DNA of 21,589 nt, from positions 1 through 21,589 of the forward strand of contig CAZRDB010000072.1 of assembly GCA_964598695.1 (NCBI GenBank), in the 5' to 3' direction. The DNA comes from CAZRDB01 sp964598695. Its GTDB lineage: Bacteria; Armatimonadota; Zipacnadia; UBA1398. This document shows, in pieces, positions 1-8,412 of the stretch. Within the stretch, counting starts at the first letter, position 1; each line of letters begins with the position of its first letter. The notes under the pieces are model-generated. The model did no database searches. It had not been told where the DNA came from and worked only from the letters and a program-made list of their open reading frames with translations. The position numbers were made by a program, and so were the translations under genes.

Positions 1-2
1 AT

Positions 3-521
3 CTCCTGGCCGGCGCCGAGGTCGCATACCGCAAGGCGATGGAGCTGTTCCCGCCCTCCCGCACGGTGAAGATCGCCGATGAGAAGTCGGTCGTTCTGTA
101 CCGCCTCGCCTACTGCAACCTGTCCTCCGAGATCTACGACGAGGCGATCCGCTACGCCAACCAGGCCGTTGCGATCGACACGAGCCTGTGGGAGGCCAAG
201 GAAGTGGCGGCCGATTCCTATGCCGGGCTCCGCCGCTTCGAGGCGGCCGACGCGGCCTATGCCGCCGCGCTCGAGCTGGCGCCCGCCAACTCGGCCGATC
301 AGGCCCGCGTCCTGGCCTCGCACGGCCACTGCCTCATGCTGATGGGCCGGATGCAGGATGCCGAGCTGATGATCCTCCGCGCGCTCGCGACGTTCGAGTC
401 CGCGCCCCCGATCGAGGCCACCGACGTGGCGCGCGTGGCGCGCACCCAGCTCGTCCGGGAGCAGGCCGCGAAGGACCTCGCGCTCGTGCAGGCCCAGCTC
501 CAGGCGAAGGGCGTGTCGTAG
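3..521 (+). CDS. TPR-repeat protein, 3' end only (5' truncated by window edge)
   Basis: The reading frame is open from the first bases of the window and looks coding before the first ATG at 39, so the gene begins upstream. The visible 172 residues are mostly helical tetratricopeptide-type repeats. They include a YRLAYCNLSSEIYDEAIRYA helix pair and a following 'SLWEAKEVAADSYAGLRRFEAADAAY' pair with the small/large residue spacing of TPRs (seen in the sequence). The C-terminus is an Ala/Gln/Leu-rich helix ending in KGVS. TPRs are protein-protein interaction scaffolds (family knowledge); no catalytic domain is visible in this part. The next gene starts about 17 bases after the stop, so the two are probably co-transcribed. 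The upstream part could hold another domain, so the true function is unknown. Confidence 0.8.
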   Translation, partial: LLAGAEVAYRKAMELFPPSRTVKIADEKSVVLYRLAYCNLSSEIYDEAIRYANQAVAIDTSLWEAKEVAADSYAGLRRFEAADAAYAAALELAPANSADQARVLASHGHCLMLMGRMQDAELMILRALATFESAPPIEATDVARVARTQLVREQAAKDLALVQAQLQAKGVS

Positions 522-538
522 GCATCGAGAGAGCGAAC

Positions 539-1830
539 TTGCCGGGACGAACCCGCGCACGAACCCGCCAGGCCGCCCTCCTCCTCGTGTGGGGGGCGGC
601 CTGTGGTCTCTGCGCCGCCCAACCGACGGAGCACACCCTCGCGAACGGGCTCCGCACCGCCTGGAGCGCGAGTCGCGGCTACGACGCCGTCGCCTGCGCG
701 ATCGCCTGCCCCCAGACGACCGACAGGCGGCTGATCGGCCTACCCGAGGTCGTGTGCGCGGCGCTTGGCGCCGGCGCCGAGCAACCACGCGGACCGCGCT
801 CCCGCGTCGGGCGGCTGGGCGGTGATCTCACCATCTCGGTGCGCGATGGCTGCATCCTCGTCGAGGCTGCGGCGCCACCGGGGTTCGGCTCGGAGCTGCT
901 CCNNNNNNNNNNTCGGCGGGGCCCCGTCCCGTCCGCGACACCCGGTCGCCCCCACCGGCCGCTGCGCTGCTCGCATCGGGCGGGCTCACCGAGAGGCTCC
1001 GGACGCTGTCCTCGGGTGAGCCGCCGGCGACCGGAGAGGCCCAGCGGAAGGCGCTCGGTCCGGCCTGGTACGCCTCGCCGGCCGAGATCGCGGCGACCTG
1101 CGCCGCCTTCGAGGCCCGCGAGCTGGACCGCGTGCTCGCGGAGTGGCTCGTCGGACGAAGACTCGCCGTCGCGGCCGCCACCGGCACCTCCCGCGACCAG
1201 GAGTGGATCGTCGACCAGTTCGGCTCACTCCCCGCCGGCCAGGCGGTCGCGGCATGGGAGCGCACGCCCACCGCGGGAGCCGAGGTGCGCACCTCCTCCT
1301 ACGCCGGGCAGAGCGCGCTCGCGCTGGTCGTCGGGGGGCCGGCCCCGCCCGCGCCGGGCGCGGCCGCCTGGATGGTTGCCGCGCAGTTGCTCGGGGAGGG
1401 CAACCTGGGCTGGGCGTTCCAGGAGCTGCGCACCCGGCTGGGGCTCTCCTACCAGGCCGCGGGCGAGTGGAAGATCGAGGACGGCGGCTTGCTGTGGCTC
1501 GAGTGCCACTGCGACCCGGGCGACGAGGACGCCGTCGACAGTGCGCTGCAGTCGCTCGTGGCCCGCCTGGCCGCCGAAGGGCCCTCGGACGAGGAGCTGG
1601 AGCGGGCGCGGCGCGGCTGCCGGACGGCCCTCGCGCGGATGGAATCCGCGCCGGCAAGAAGGGCTCGCCTGTCCGCACTCGGAATGGCATGGGGGTACGA
1701 GGCGGCGTGGACCGCCCGCCTCGGCAAGGCGATTCCCGACGTGGCCGCAGAGGACATCCGGCGCGTCGGGGAAACATACTCTAGGCATTGTGTCCGCGTC
1801 CGGGTCGAATCCGAGACGGACGCTCGGTAG
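539..1830 (+). CDS. Exported M16-peptidase-like protein, interrupted by an assembly gap
   Basis: Two open frames on either side of the Ns at 903-912 form one gene: frame 2 before the gap, frame 1 after it. The chosen start is TTG at 539, preceded by a weak GAGAG and followed by an Arg-rich n-region and a hydrophobic stretch (LLLVWGAACGLCAA) that looks like a signal peptide. The N-terminal part has the M16 opening 'HTLANGLRTAW' plus beta-strand-rich sequence. The part after the gap has the M16 C-terminal hallmark 'FQELRTRLGLSYQAAGEW' and the closing 'PSDEELERARR' helix. Total length is about 430 residues plus the unknown gap, normal for a two-domain M16 subunit. The zinc motif HxxEH is not seen: where it is expected the sequence reads 'GLPEVVCAAL'. 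It is therefore probably a non-catalytic partner subunit. A catalytic partner might lie upstream of this window. Confidence 0.72.
903..912. other. Assembly gap (10 N placeholder)
   Basis: Ten Ns lie inside the M16-like gene. The coding frame moves from frame 2 to frame 1 across them, so the true missing length is not 10; a length equal to 2 modulo 3 would restore one continuous frame. Confidence 0.98.
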
Positions 1831-1893
1831 TCTGTACCGCTGCCAGACACACACATACGATCCGTCGTGCGAGCGGCAGGAGGGATACCGTCT

Positions 1894-3798
1894 ATGCGCA
1901 GGGGAGTCCTCATCGGCATTGGCTTGCTCCTGGTCGGAGGTGGCGCGTTCGCCGCGGCGCCGTGGACCGGCCCAGGCGGAGGAGACTCACGCGCCGGCGT
2001 CGCGGACGCGAACCTCACGGCTCCACTCCTCCTCGACTGGCGCTTCATCACGAAGGATGCGACGTGGACGGCGTCGAGCCCCGCGGCGACCGATTCGGCC
2101 GTCGTCTTCGCGGTCGGGAAGAAGCTCTACTGCCTCGACACGGCCACGGGCAACAAGAGGTGGGAGTTCAAGACCACCGGGGTGATCAACTCCAACCCCA
2201 CGATCGACAACGAGCTGGTCTTTGTCGGTGACCACGTCGGCATGCTCTACGTGGTCAACATCGACACCGGCCGCCAGTTCTTCAACTACCGCGCCTACGA
2301 GGACGGCGAGACGCCGACCCCGATCCAGAGCGGCTTCGCCGTCATCGACAACATCGTCTACTTCGGCGACGACCGCGGCATGGTCCATCGGGTCCGCGCC
2401 CGTGCCGACTACCCGACCGAGCCCGGCCGCAGCATTGGCAAGCTCAACCTCGGCGAGGCGATCATCGCGGCTCCCACCTACAGCAACGGCTCCCTCTACT
2501 TCTCCACCATCACCGGCGTGGTCGCGCTGCAGGATCTCTCGGGCGCGATGAGCCAGCGGTGGTCGGTCACCCTCGCCCGGGGCGGCGGGTACGTGCTCGG
2601 CAGCCCCGTCGTCGCGGGCGATCGTCTCCTGGTGCCCGTCGGTAACTCCCTGGTCGCGATCAACGCCGACACGGGGCGGATCGTCTGGAACGCGGACGGC
2701 CGCGGCAGCGTCGTCGGCGGCCCAGCCGTCAAGGGGGACTCCGTCGTCTTCACCGACATGTCGGGCGTCATCAACTGCGTCAGCCTCTCGAGCGGCCAGG
2801 AGCTGTGGCACGAGCCGCTCACCGAAGGCGTGCGGACCGGCCCCGAGTACGAGTTCGACCGTCAGCCGATCCAGACGTCGCCGATCATCGCGGGCGACCT
2901 CGCGTTCGTCCGCACCCGCAAGGGCACCGTCGTCGCGCTCAACCTCTCCGACGGCAAGATCGTCTGGCGCTACAAGACCGAGGACCTCAAGGGCACCGAG
3001 ACCACGGCGACCGCGGCAGGCGGAGCGGCCGGGATGCCGATGATGGGCTCGGGCGGCGGGATGATGGGCTCGGGCGGCGGCATGATGGGCCGCGGCGGAG
3101 CCACCGGCACGGCCAGCGACACCGCCACGACGGGCGGCAAGGGGGTCACCGACTACTCGGCGGCACAGGACCTCTCGAGCGGCCTGGCCGCGGTCGGAGA
3201 CCGTCTCTTCGTGCTCGGCGGAACGGGCACGCTCTATGCACTGACCACGCAGGGCGTCTGCAGCAGCAGCCCCTACGTGCGCAAGGCCGAGGTCTTCCTC
3301 CCCAACGACACGGGCCAGCTCCAGCAGACCGGGATCCCGATCCCCGTCTACAACTCGAAGGGCGACCCCGACCGCACCGTCGCGGCCACCGGCATGCTCT
3401 ACACCGACGGCAAGCTCCCGGACGACGGCCCCATCGTCTTCCAGGTGAAGGTCGGCGACCTGGGGATCGGTCTCGATCCGGCCTCGATCAAGGTGACGCT
3501 CGAGGGTCCCCTGGAGATCGCCGACCCGCTGTACTTCGAGTCGGCCGAGACCATCCAGATCTACATCCCGGAGCGCAACAGCCGCCGTGCGCTGGAGTCG
3601 GGCGACTACAAGCTCAAGATCGCGGCCGCCAACTTCGCCGGCCGCGTGTCGACGCACGAGATCCGGTTCACGATCGACGCGGACCTGCCGTCGCCCACGA
3701 CCCAGCAGGGCATGGGCGGGCCCGGGATGGGCCCCGGCGGCATGGGCTCGATGGGCTCCATGGGCGGGATGGTGCCGGGCATGGCGGGCGGTCACTAG
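1894..3798 (+). CDS. Exported PQQ-type beta-propeller protein with Met/Gly-rich segments
   Basis: The 634-residue product starts at ATG 1894, chosen because AGGAGGG (1878-1884) lies 9 bases upstream; a GTG at 1867 has no such site. Residues 1-22 form a signal peptide ending in AFA. Residues ~35-455 contain repeated propeller blades of PQQ-like type: 'KLYCLDTATGNKRWEFK', 'LVAINADTGRIVWN', 'VINCVSLSSGQELWHEPL', 'VVALNLSDGKIVWRYK', 'LYALTTQG'. Between the last two blades (~378-407) is a loop rich in Met and Gly (MMGSGGG repeated). Residues ~456-605 look like an Ig-like beta domain, followed by a second Met/Gly-rich tail (~604-634). Propellers of this type bind PQQ in dehydrogenases or act as assembly scaffolds like BamB (family knowledge). 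No dehydrogenase active site is recognised, so a periplasmic scaffold or binding role is more likely (inference). Confidence 0.85.
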   Translation: MRRGVLIGIGLLLVGGGAFAAAPWTGPGGGDSRAGVADANLTAPLLLDWRFITKDATWTASSPAATDSAVVFAVGKKLYCLDTATGNKRWEFKTTGVINSNPTIDNELVFVGDHVGMLYVVNIDTGRQFFNYRAYEDGETPTPIQSGFAVIDNIVYFGDDRGMVHRVRARADYPTEPGRSIGKLNLGEAIIAAPTYSNGSLYFSTITGVVALQDLSGAMSQRWSVTLARGGGYVLGSPVVAGDRLLVPVGNSLVAINADTGRIVWNADGRGSVVGGPAVKGDSVVFTDMSGVINCVSLSSGQELWHEPLTEGVRTGPEYEFDRQPIQTSPIIAGDLAFVRTRKGTVVALNLSDGKIVWRYKTEDLKGTETTATAAGGAAGMPMMGSGGGMMGSGGGMMGRGGATGTASDTATTGGKGVTDYSAAQDLSSGLAAVGDRLFVLGGTGTLYALTTQGVCSSSPYVRKAEVFLPNDTGQLQQTGIPIPVYNSKGDPDRTVAATGMLYTDGKLPDDGPIVFQVKVGDLGIGLDPASIKVTLEGPLEIADPLYFESAETIQIYIPERNSRRALESGDYKLKIAAANFAGRVSTHEIRFTIDADLPSPTTQQGMGGPGMGPGGMGSMGSMGGMVPGMAGGH

Positions 3799-3805
3799 CC
3801 GCCCG
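3785..3805 (+). terminator. Small hairpin overlapping the stop codon of the propeller gene
   Basis: GGGCGG (3786-3791) pairs with CCGCCC (3799-3804), extended by C3785-G3805, with a 7-base loop that contains the TAG stop. There is no T-tract, so it may only attenuate or stabilise the message ahead of the next gene. Confidence 0.25.
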
Positions 3806-3844
3806 GCCGTGGATCGGCACGAACGACGGAGAGGGTGAGCGGTC

Positions 3845-4279
3845 TTGCGGGTCGTGCGCTTCGTGGTCTTGCTCCTGCTGGCCGCGGTGCTGGTTGTGCC
3901 GGCGGCCGCACTCGCCTACGCGATCAGCATCCAGCCGCAGCTCCTCGATCAGAGCCTCTACCTGACTCTTGCGGAGTTGCCCGGCATGCCCGACAACACC
4001 GGCCTGACCACTAACGGGCTCACGCTCTGCGCCCTCTGCGGGGGCTACGGCGCCCTCCTGACCGCCGCGGTCCTGCTCCCGTTGGGCGCCGCCGCGCGGC
4101 GGGGACGCGCCCGCAAGCACGACCGCCAGCTCGCGCTGCTCAAGAGCAAGCTGCTCGAGCGCGACGAGGAGGTTCAGCTCCTGCGGGAGCGCCTGCGTGG
4201 AGGCGGGGAGCCGGAGGCGGCCCCTCTGTTCGCCCCGGAGCCGCCGGCCGAGCCGAGCGAGAGCCTCGAGGAGGCCTAG
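3845..4279 (+). CDS. Small two-TM membrane protein with C-terminal coiled coil
   Basis: The 144-residue product starts at TTG 3845; GGAGAGGGTGA lies just upstream, and the first codons feed directly into a hydrophobic segment. TM1 spans about residues 5-27 and TM2 about 60-82 (CALCGGYGALLTAAVLLPLG). A basic patch follows (RRGRARKHDR), then an amphipathic heptad-like helix (~93-118, LALLKSKLLERDEEVQLLRE) and an acidic Pro/Glu tail. The plan resembles LapA/DUF1049-type proteins: two TMs, short external loop, cytoplasmic coiled coil. That similarity is in architecture only; I do not recognise the family by sequence. It follows the propeller gene by 46 bases and probably shares its transcript. 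Confidence 0.75.
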   Translation: MRVVRFVVLLLLAAVLVVPAAALAYAISIQPQLLDQSLYLTLAELPGMPDNTGLTTNGLTLCALCGGYGALLTAAVLLPLGAAARRGRARKHDRQLALLKSKLLERDEEVQLLRERLRGGGEPEAAPLFAPEPPAEPSESLEEA

Positions 4280-4332
4280 GCCCGTCGGGCCACGGAAACG
4301 CGAAACCGTCCCCTCGGGGCGGGATGTCTCTC

Positions 4333-4365
4333 ACAGGGGTTCGGCCGCGAAGGCCGGGCCCCTGT
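4333..4365 (+). terminator. 14-bp hairpin between the membrane-protein gene and dprA
   Basis: ACAGGGG (4333-4339) pairs with CCCCTGT (4359-4365). Two G-T wobbles and CGGCC/GGCCG continue the stem to a GCGAA loop (4347-4351). The 3' side runs into TTGTG rather than a full T-tract. It is a probable terminator, or a processing structure, separating the 3845-4279 gene from dprA. Confidence 0.55.
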
Positions 4366-4397
4366 TGTGCTACCGGGCAGCGATGGAGGGGTCGCGG

Positions 4398-5537
4398 ATG
4401 CAGACATCGATCGAGCAGTGGCTCGGCCTGCCGGAGGAGGAGCGCTCCGAGACCGACTGCTGGCTCCTGCTGGCGCGGCTCCACGGGCCGTCGGGGCTGA
4501 TCGCCGACGCGGTGGAGCACTTCGGCAGCGCGCAGGGGGTCCTGCAGGCGAGCACGCGGGAACTCACCGAGCTGCTGGGGGTCCGTGAGCAGACGCTCCG
4601 GCGCCTCGTCGTGTTGGAGTCCCGCGTCGACCTCGCGCGGGAGCGCGAGGCGTTCGCCGCCTCCGACGCCCAGCTCCTGACCACCCTCTCGCCCGACTAC
4701 CCGCCGCGCCTGCGCGACCTGCCGGATCGGCCGCCCTGCCTCTTCGTTCGCGGCCGCGTCGCGGATCTGTCGCGTGACTCCGTGGCGATCGTCGGCTCCC
4801 GCAACGCGTCGGACTCCGCGCTCGCGGACGCCGAGACCCTGGCCGCGCGGCTCGCAGCCGTCGGCCTCACCGTCGTCTCCGGCTTCGCGATCGGCGTGGA
4901 CGCAGCCGCGCACGCGGGCGCGCTGCGCAACGGCAGCACGATCGCGGCGCTCGGCTGTGGGATCGATGTGGACTACCCGCGGCCGCACCGCGGGCTGCGC
5001 GCGCAGATCCTCGAGCGGGGCGCCCTGGTCTCCGAGCTGCCGATGGGCGAGCAGCCCCGGCCCTACACCTTCCCGCGGCGCAACCGGCTCATCGCGGCCC
5101 TCTCGCTGGCGACGATCGCGGTGGGGGCGGGCGAGCGCTCGGGCGCGCTGCTCACCGTCGAGGCCGCCCGCCGGCTGCGTCGCCCCGTGGGGGCAGTACC
5201 GGCCGACACGCGCGATCCCCGCCACCGCGGCGTCCTCTCGCTGCTCGCGGCGGGGGCGGCGCTCGTCGAGTCGGCCGATGACGTGCTCGCGCTCCTCGGC
5301 AGGGAGGGAGCCGCGGCCTCGCCCGCTCCTGCCGCGCGGCCGCGACCGCCCAGCCTCTCGCCGGATGAGGCGGCCGTGCTGCACGCGCTCGACCACGACC
5401 CGCTCTCGGTGGACTCGGTCGCCGAGCGGGCGGGTCTCACGGCCACGCAGACCGCAACCGCCCTGCTGCTGCTCGAGGTGAAGGGCTGTGCGCGCCGGCA
5501 CAGCGGAGGCCGGTACGCGCTGGCCGCGTCCGAGTAG
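4398..5537 (+). CDS. dprA: DNA processing protein DprA
   Basis: This is a 379-residue DprA/Smf-family protein. DprA binds incoming single-stranded DNA in the cytoplasm and loads RecA during natural transformation (family knowledge). The start at ATG 4398 was chosen over ATG 4383 because GGAGGGG (4385-4391) sits 6 bases upstream. Residues ~10-115 are a helical N-terminal domain with a helix-hairpin-helix-like 'LTELLGVREQTLRRL'. The Rossmann-like core follows: 'VAIVGSRNAS' (~129), 'SGFAIGVDAAAHAGAL' (~160), 'TIAALGCGIDVDYP', 'LVSELPMG', 'FPRRNRLIAALS' (~224). A Pro-rich linker leads to a winged-helix domain from ~318 ('LSVDSVAERAGLTATQTATA'). The family core is complete with no broken motif. 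No other competence gene is adjacent, though two prepilin-like genes lie elsewhere in the window. Confidence 0.95.
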   Translation: MQTSIEQWLGLPEEERSETDCWLLLARLHGPSGLIADAVEHFGSAQGVLQASTRELTELLGVREQTLRRLVVLESRVDLAREREAFAASDAQLLTTLSPDYPPRLRDLPDRPPCLFVRGRVADLSRDSVAIVGSRNASDSALADAETLAARLAAVGLTVVSGFAIGVDAAAHAGALRNGSTIAALGCGIDVDYPRPHRGLRAQILERGALVSELPMGEQPRPYTFPRRNRLIAALSLATIAVGAGERSGALLTVEAARRLRRPVGAVPADTRDPRHRGVLSLLAAGAALVESADDVLALLGREGAAASPAPAARPRPPSLSPDEAAVLHALDHDPLSVDSVAERAGLTATQTATALLLLEVKGCARRHSGGRYALAASE

Positions 5538-5539
5538 GC

Positions 5540-5559
5540 GGCACATCTCCTGCTATACT
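5540..5559 (+). promoter_or_regulatory. Candidate promoter upstream of the metal ATPase
   Basis: TATACT (5554-5559) is a good -10 hexamer just after dprA, without a recognisable -35 at the right distance. The same stretch also fits the sigma54 skeleton GG-N10-GC (GG at 5540-5541, GC at 5552-5553). Either reading is weak on its own. Confidence 0.35.
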
Positions 5560-5611
5560 GGCAAGAGGCGTGACCCGCCGAATCCACAGTCAGCTTGGCA
5601 GGTGAGACCCC

Positions 5612-7561
5612 CTGGCCACTAACGGAAGCGCCGCCCACGCGTGCTGCGGGGATCGGTGCGCCGCCCGCCCCCAGCCTCCGCCCTCGCCCTCCACGTTCCG
5701 CCGCAGCCTGCTCACGGTCGCTCTCAGTGTACTGCTGCTGCTCGGAGCCGTGCTGGCCGGCCGCTCGCTGTGCGGCGGCCCGTACCACGCCCTCGAGTAT
5801 GCGCTGTACGCGGCAGCCTACCTGGTCGCCGGCTACCCCGTCGTCCTCGGCGCCCTTCGGGGCCTGGTCCGCGGCAAGCTGCTCGACGAGAACTTCCTGA
5901 TGACGATCGCGACGCTGGGCGCCTTCGCGATCCACGAGCTGGCAGAGGCCGTCACGGTCATGCTCTTCTACCTCGTCGGCGAGACTCTGCAGGAGGCGGC
6001 GATCGGCCGCGCGCGCAGGTCGGTCCGGGCACTGCTCGCGCTACGCCCGGACTCGGTGCTGATCGACGAGGGCGACGCCACCCGCCGCGTCGCACCGGAG
6101 GCGGCCCGCGTGGGCCAGCACTTCCTCGTCGCGCCGGGCGAGCGCGTCCCGCTCGACGGTGTGATCGACCGGGGCGACTCCACCCTCGACACCTCGGCCC
6201 TCACCGGGGAGTCGGCGCCCGTCGACGTGGGGCCCGGGGACCGCGTGCACGCCGGCACGATCAACCGGACGGGCCTGCTGCGCGTGCGGGTGACGGCCCT
6301 GCTCGAGGACTCCTCGATGAGCCGGATCCTCGATCTCGTCGAAGCGGCGAGCGCCCGCAAAGCGCGCACGGAGCGCTTCATCACGCGCTTCGCGCGCGTC
6401 TACACGCCGCTCGTGGTCGCGGCAGCCGCGGGGGTGGCGTTCCTCCCTCCCCTCTTCCTGCCCGGGGCCGATCGGGCCGAGTGGTTCCATCGGGGCCTGG
6501 TGACACTCGTGGTCTGCTGCCCGTGCGCCCTCGTGATCAGCATCCCGCTCGGCTACTTCGGCGGGATCGGCAGCGCTTCGCGCCGCGGGATCCTCGTGAA
6601 GGGCTCCCACTACCTCGACTCGCTCAGCAACGTCCACACGGTGGTGTTCGACAAGACCGGCACGCTGACGGACGGACGGCTCGCCGTGTCGGGCCTGCAC
6701 CCGCGCGCCGGTCTCGAGGGCGGCGCGCTGCTCGGCATGGCCGCGGAGGCCGAGAGCCGCTCCAGCCATCCGATCGCGCAGTCGCTCCGCGAGGCCCATG
6801 ATCTGGAGCCCGGCGCCGTCGAGGTCGCGGAGTACCACGAGCGGCCCGGTCGCGGTGTTTTCGCGCGCGTGCGGGGGCGCGAGATGGTTGTCGGCAGCCA
6901 TCGGCTGCTCCACGACGAGAACATCGCCCACGAGACCTGCGACACCCCACCCTCCGCCCTGCACGTCGTCTGCGATGGCGTCTGGCAGGGGTACATCACG
7001 ATGGCCGACAAGCTCCGTCCGGACTCGCGCGGCGCGGTCCAGGGGCTGCGCGATCTCGGGGTCAAGCAGGTCGGGATGCTGACGGGCGACCACCCCGAGG
7101 CGGCCAACAAGATCGCCGAGGAGCTGGGCCTCGACTTCCACCGTGCCGGCCTGCTGCCGGAGGACAAGCTCGCCGCGCTCGAGGAGGTCATGCGGAAGGC
7201 GCCCGGAGAGGCGGCGGTGGCCTTCGTGGGCGACGGGATCAACGACGCGCCGGTCCTCGCCCGGGCCGATGTCGGCCTCGCGATGGGTGGCCTCGGCGCC
7301 GACGCGGCGGTCGAGGCGGCCGATGTGGTGCTCATGGGCGACGCGCCCTCGCGCGTCTCGACGGCGATCGAGATCGCCAAGCGCACGCGGGCGATCGTCT
7401 GGCAGAACATCGTCCTCGCGCTCGGCGTGAAGGGCGTGCTGATCGTCCTCGGCATTGCCGGCATCGCCACGATGTGGGAGGCGGTGTTCGGCGATGTGGG
7501 CGTCGCGCTGCTCGCGGTCGCGAACGCCTCGCGCGCGCTCCGGGTGAAGGGGCCGGCGTAG
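5612..7561 (+). CDS. P1B-2 type heavy-metal (Zn/Cd/Pb) translocating ATPase
   Basis: This inner-membrane P-type ATPase is likely to export Zn2+/Cd2+/Pb2+ using ATP. Counting from 5612, it shows TGES (~198, actuator), the metal-site 'CCPC' (~302-305), DKTGTLT with phosphorylated Asp347, the nucleotide-binding 'SHP' (~386) and GDGINDAP (~541). Near the C-terminus 'LGVKGVLIVLG' and 'VFGDVGVALLAVANA' carry the Lys and DxG typical of the ZntA/CadA group (family knowledge). The start is uncertain. The frame opens after a TGA at 5603 and has no ATG or TTG before GTG 5750, which would cut off TM1 ('TVALSVLLLLGAVLAG'). CTG 5612 follows AGGTGAG at 5600-5606 and keeps TM1 plus a short Cys motif, ACCGDRC. 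There is no full HMA domain. It converges with the rhomboid gene, with 6 bases between the stops. Confidence 0.9.
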   Translation: MATNGSAAHACCGDRCAARPQPPPSPSTFRRSLLTVALSVLLLLGAVLAGRSLCGGPYHALEYALYAAAYLVAGYPVVLGALRGLVRGKLLDENFLMTIATLGAFAIHELAEAVTVMLFYLVGETLQEAAIGRARRSVRALLALRPDSVLIDEGDATRRVAPEAARVGQHFLVAPGERVPLDGVIDRGDSTLDTSALTGESAPVDVGPGDRVHAGTINRTGLLRVRVTALLEDSSMSRILDLVEAASARKARTERFITRFARVYTPLVVAAAAGVAFLPPLFLPGADRAEWFHRGLVTLVVCCPCALVISIPLGYFGGIGSASRRGILVKGSHYLDSLSNVHTVVFDKTGTLTDGRLAVSGLHPRAGLEGGALLGMAAEAESRSSHPIAQSLREAHDLEPGAVEVAEYHERPGRGVFARVRGREMVVGSHRLLHDENIAHETCDTPPSALHVVCDGVWQGYITMADKLRPDSRGAVQGLRDLGVKQVGMLTGDHPEAANKIAEELGLDFHRAGLLPEDKLAALEEVMRKAPGEAAVAFVGDGINDAPVLARADVGLAMGGLGADAAVEAADVVLMGDAPSRVSTAIEIAKRTRAIVWQNIVLALGVKGVLIVLGIAGIATMWEAVFGDVGVALLAVANASRALRVKGPA

Positions 7562-7567
7562 GGCGTC

Positions 7568-8311
7568 TCAGAGATCGTCGATGATGGCCCGGAAGCGCTC
7601 GTCCTGCTCCTTGGTGCCGGGCACGAGGCGCAGCTTGACGCGCGGCTTCCTGCGGCCTCCGCCGCTCCGGCCGCGGTCCATGTGCCACCACGCCAGCGCA
7701 GCGACGCAGCCTCCGAGATGGCCCTCGTGCGCCACGTTGCCTCCGCCGCCGACCAGCAACGACAGCGCTGCGCCGCCGATGAGGATCACGGCGAGCCACT
7801 TCATCTTCACGGGGATCACGCCCATGATCAGCACGACGGCCTCGGGCCACCACAGCGCCCACATCGTGAGGACGCCGAACAGGCCCGCGCTGGCGCCGAT
7901 GATCGGGAACTCGGCCGTACCCGCCAGGTAGGCCACGGCCACGCACGCGAGGCCGCCGGCGACGCCCGCGAGGGCGAAGAAGAGCAGGAAGCGGGCGGTG
8001 CCCATGCGCTCCTCGATCCGGCCGCCCATCAGCCCGAGGGTCAGCAGGTTCAGCACGATGTGCATGAGGTCCCAGTGGACGACCATGTAGGTGACGATCT
8101 GCCAGAGCCGACCCTCGCCCAGCCAGGCCGCGGGCACCAGGCCGAGCAGGCCCACGGCGCCGGCGCCGTCGACCAGGCCCGTCACGGCGCCGACACGAAG
8201 CAAGAGAAACACGGCCGACGAGAGAATGATGATCCCCAGGAGGCCGGGCGTCACGCGGGGCCACTGGAACTCGGTGCGATACTCGGTGTAGCGTGGCGAT
8301 GGCGCGGGCAT
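7568..8311 (-). CDS. Rhomboid-family intramembrane serine protease
   Basis: The 247-residue polytopic protein has the rhomboid catalytic signature: 'GASAGLFG' with Ser141 and the C-terminal 'AHEGHLGG' with His198 as the likely dyad. The upstream 'HWDLMHIVLN' supplies His79, His84 and Asn88, corresponding to the GlpG H/H/N oxyanion cluster (family knowledge). About six TM segments run from residue 22 to 210. The C-terminal tail (~211-247) is basic then acidic and would be cytosolic. Rhomboids cleave single-TM proteins within the membrane; the substrate is unknown. The start at ATG 8311 has GGATGGGATG 6 to 9 bases upstream; ATG 8320, three codons earlier, is possible. A well-formed promoter lies at 8347-8376. 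Confidence 0.92.
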   Translation of the reverse strand: MPAPSPRYTEYRTEFQWPRVTPGLLGIIILSSAVFLLLRVGAVTGLVDGAGAVGLLGLVPAAWLGEGRLWQIVTYMVVHWDLMHIVLNLLTLGLMGGRIEERMGTARFLLFFALAGVAGGLACVAVAYLAGTAEFPIIGASAGLFGVLTMWALWWPEAVVLIMGVIPVKMKWLAVILIGGAALSLLVGGGGNVAHEGHLGGCVAALAWWHMDRGRSGGGRRKPRVKLRLVPGTKEQDERFRAIIDDL

Positions 8312-8346
8312 GGTCAGCATCCCATCCGTTCTGTCGACACGAGACG

Positions 8347-8376
8347 ATTCTAGGGTTGGCCGGCGCGGAGGGTCAA
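8347..8376 (-). promoter_or_regulatory. Sigma70-type promoter of the rhomboid gene
   Basis: On the minus strand, TTGACC (8376-8371) and TAGAAT (8352-8347) are separated by 18 bases. This gives a start of transcription near 8340 and a leader of about 20-30 bases. It is the best -35/-10 pair I see in the window. Confidence 0.65.
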
Positions 8377-8412
8377 GCGAGCGGCCCGCGCACGGGGAGG
8401 TGAGACAGGGCA

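Noticed and set aside
1987..3795. A 602-codon open frame antisense to the propeller gene
   Set aside because: The sense frame has signal peptide, ribosome site and propeller repeats; the antisense product is Arg/Asp/Ala/Val-rich low-complexity sequence typical of GC-rich shadow frames.
5540..5553. A firm sigma54 promoter upstream of the ATPase
   Set aside because: Only the GG-N10-GC skeleton fits; the flanking consensus bases are partly missing and no activator gene or site is nearby, so it is kept only as a low-confidence alternative.
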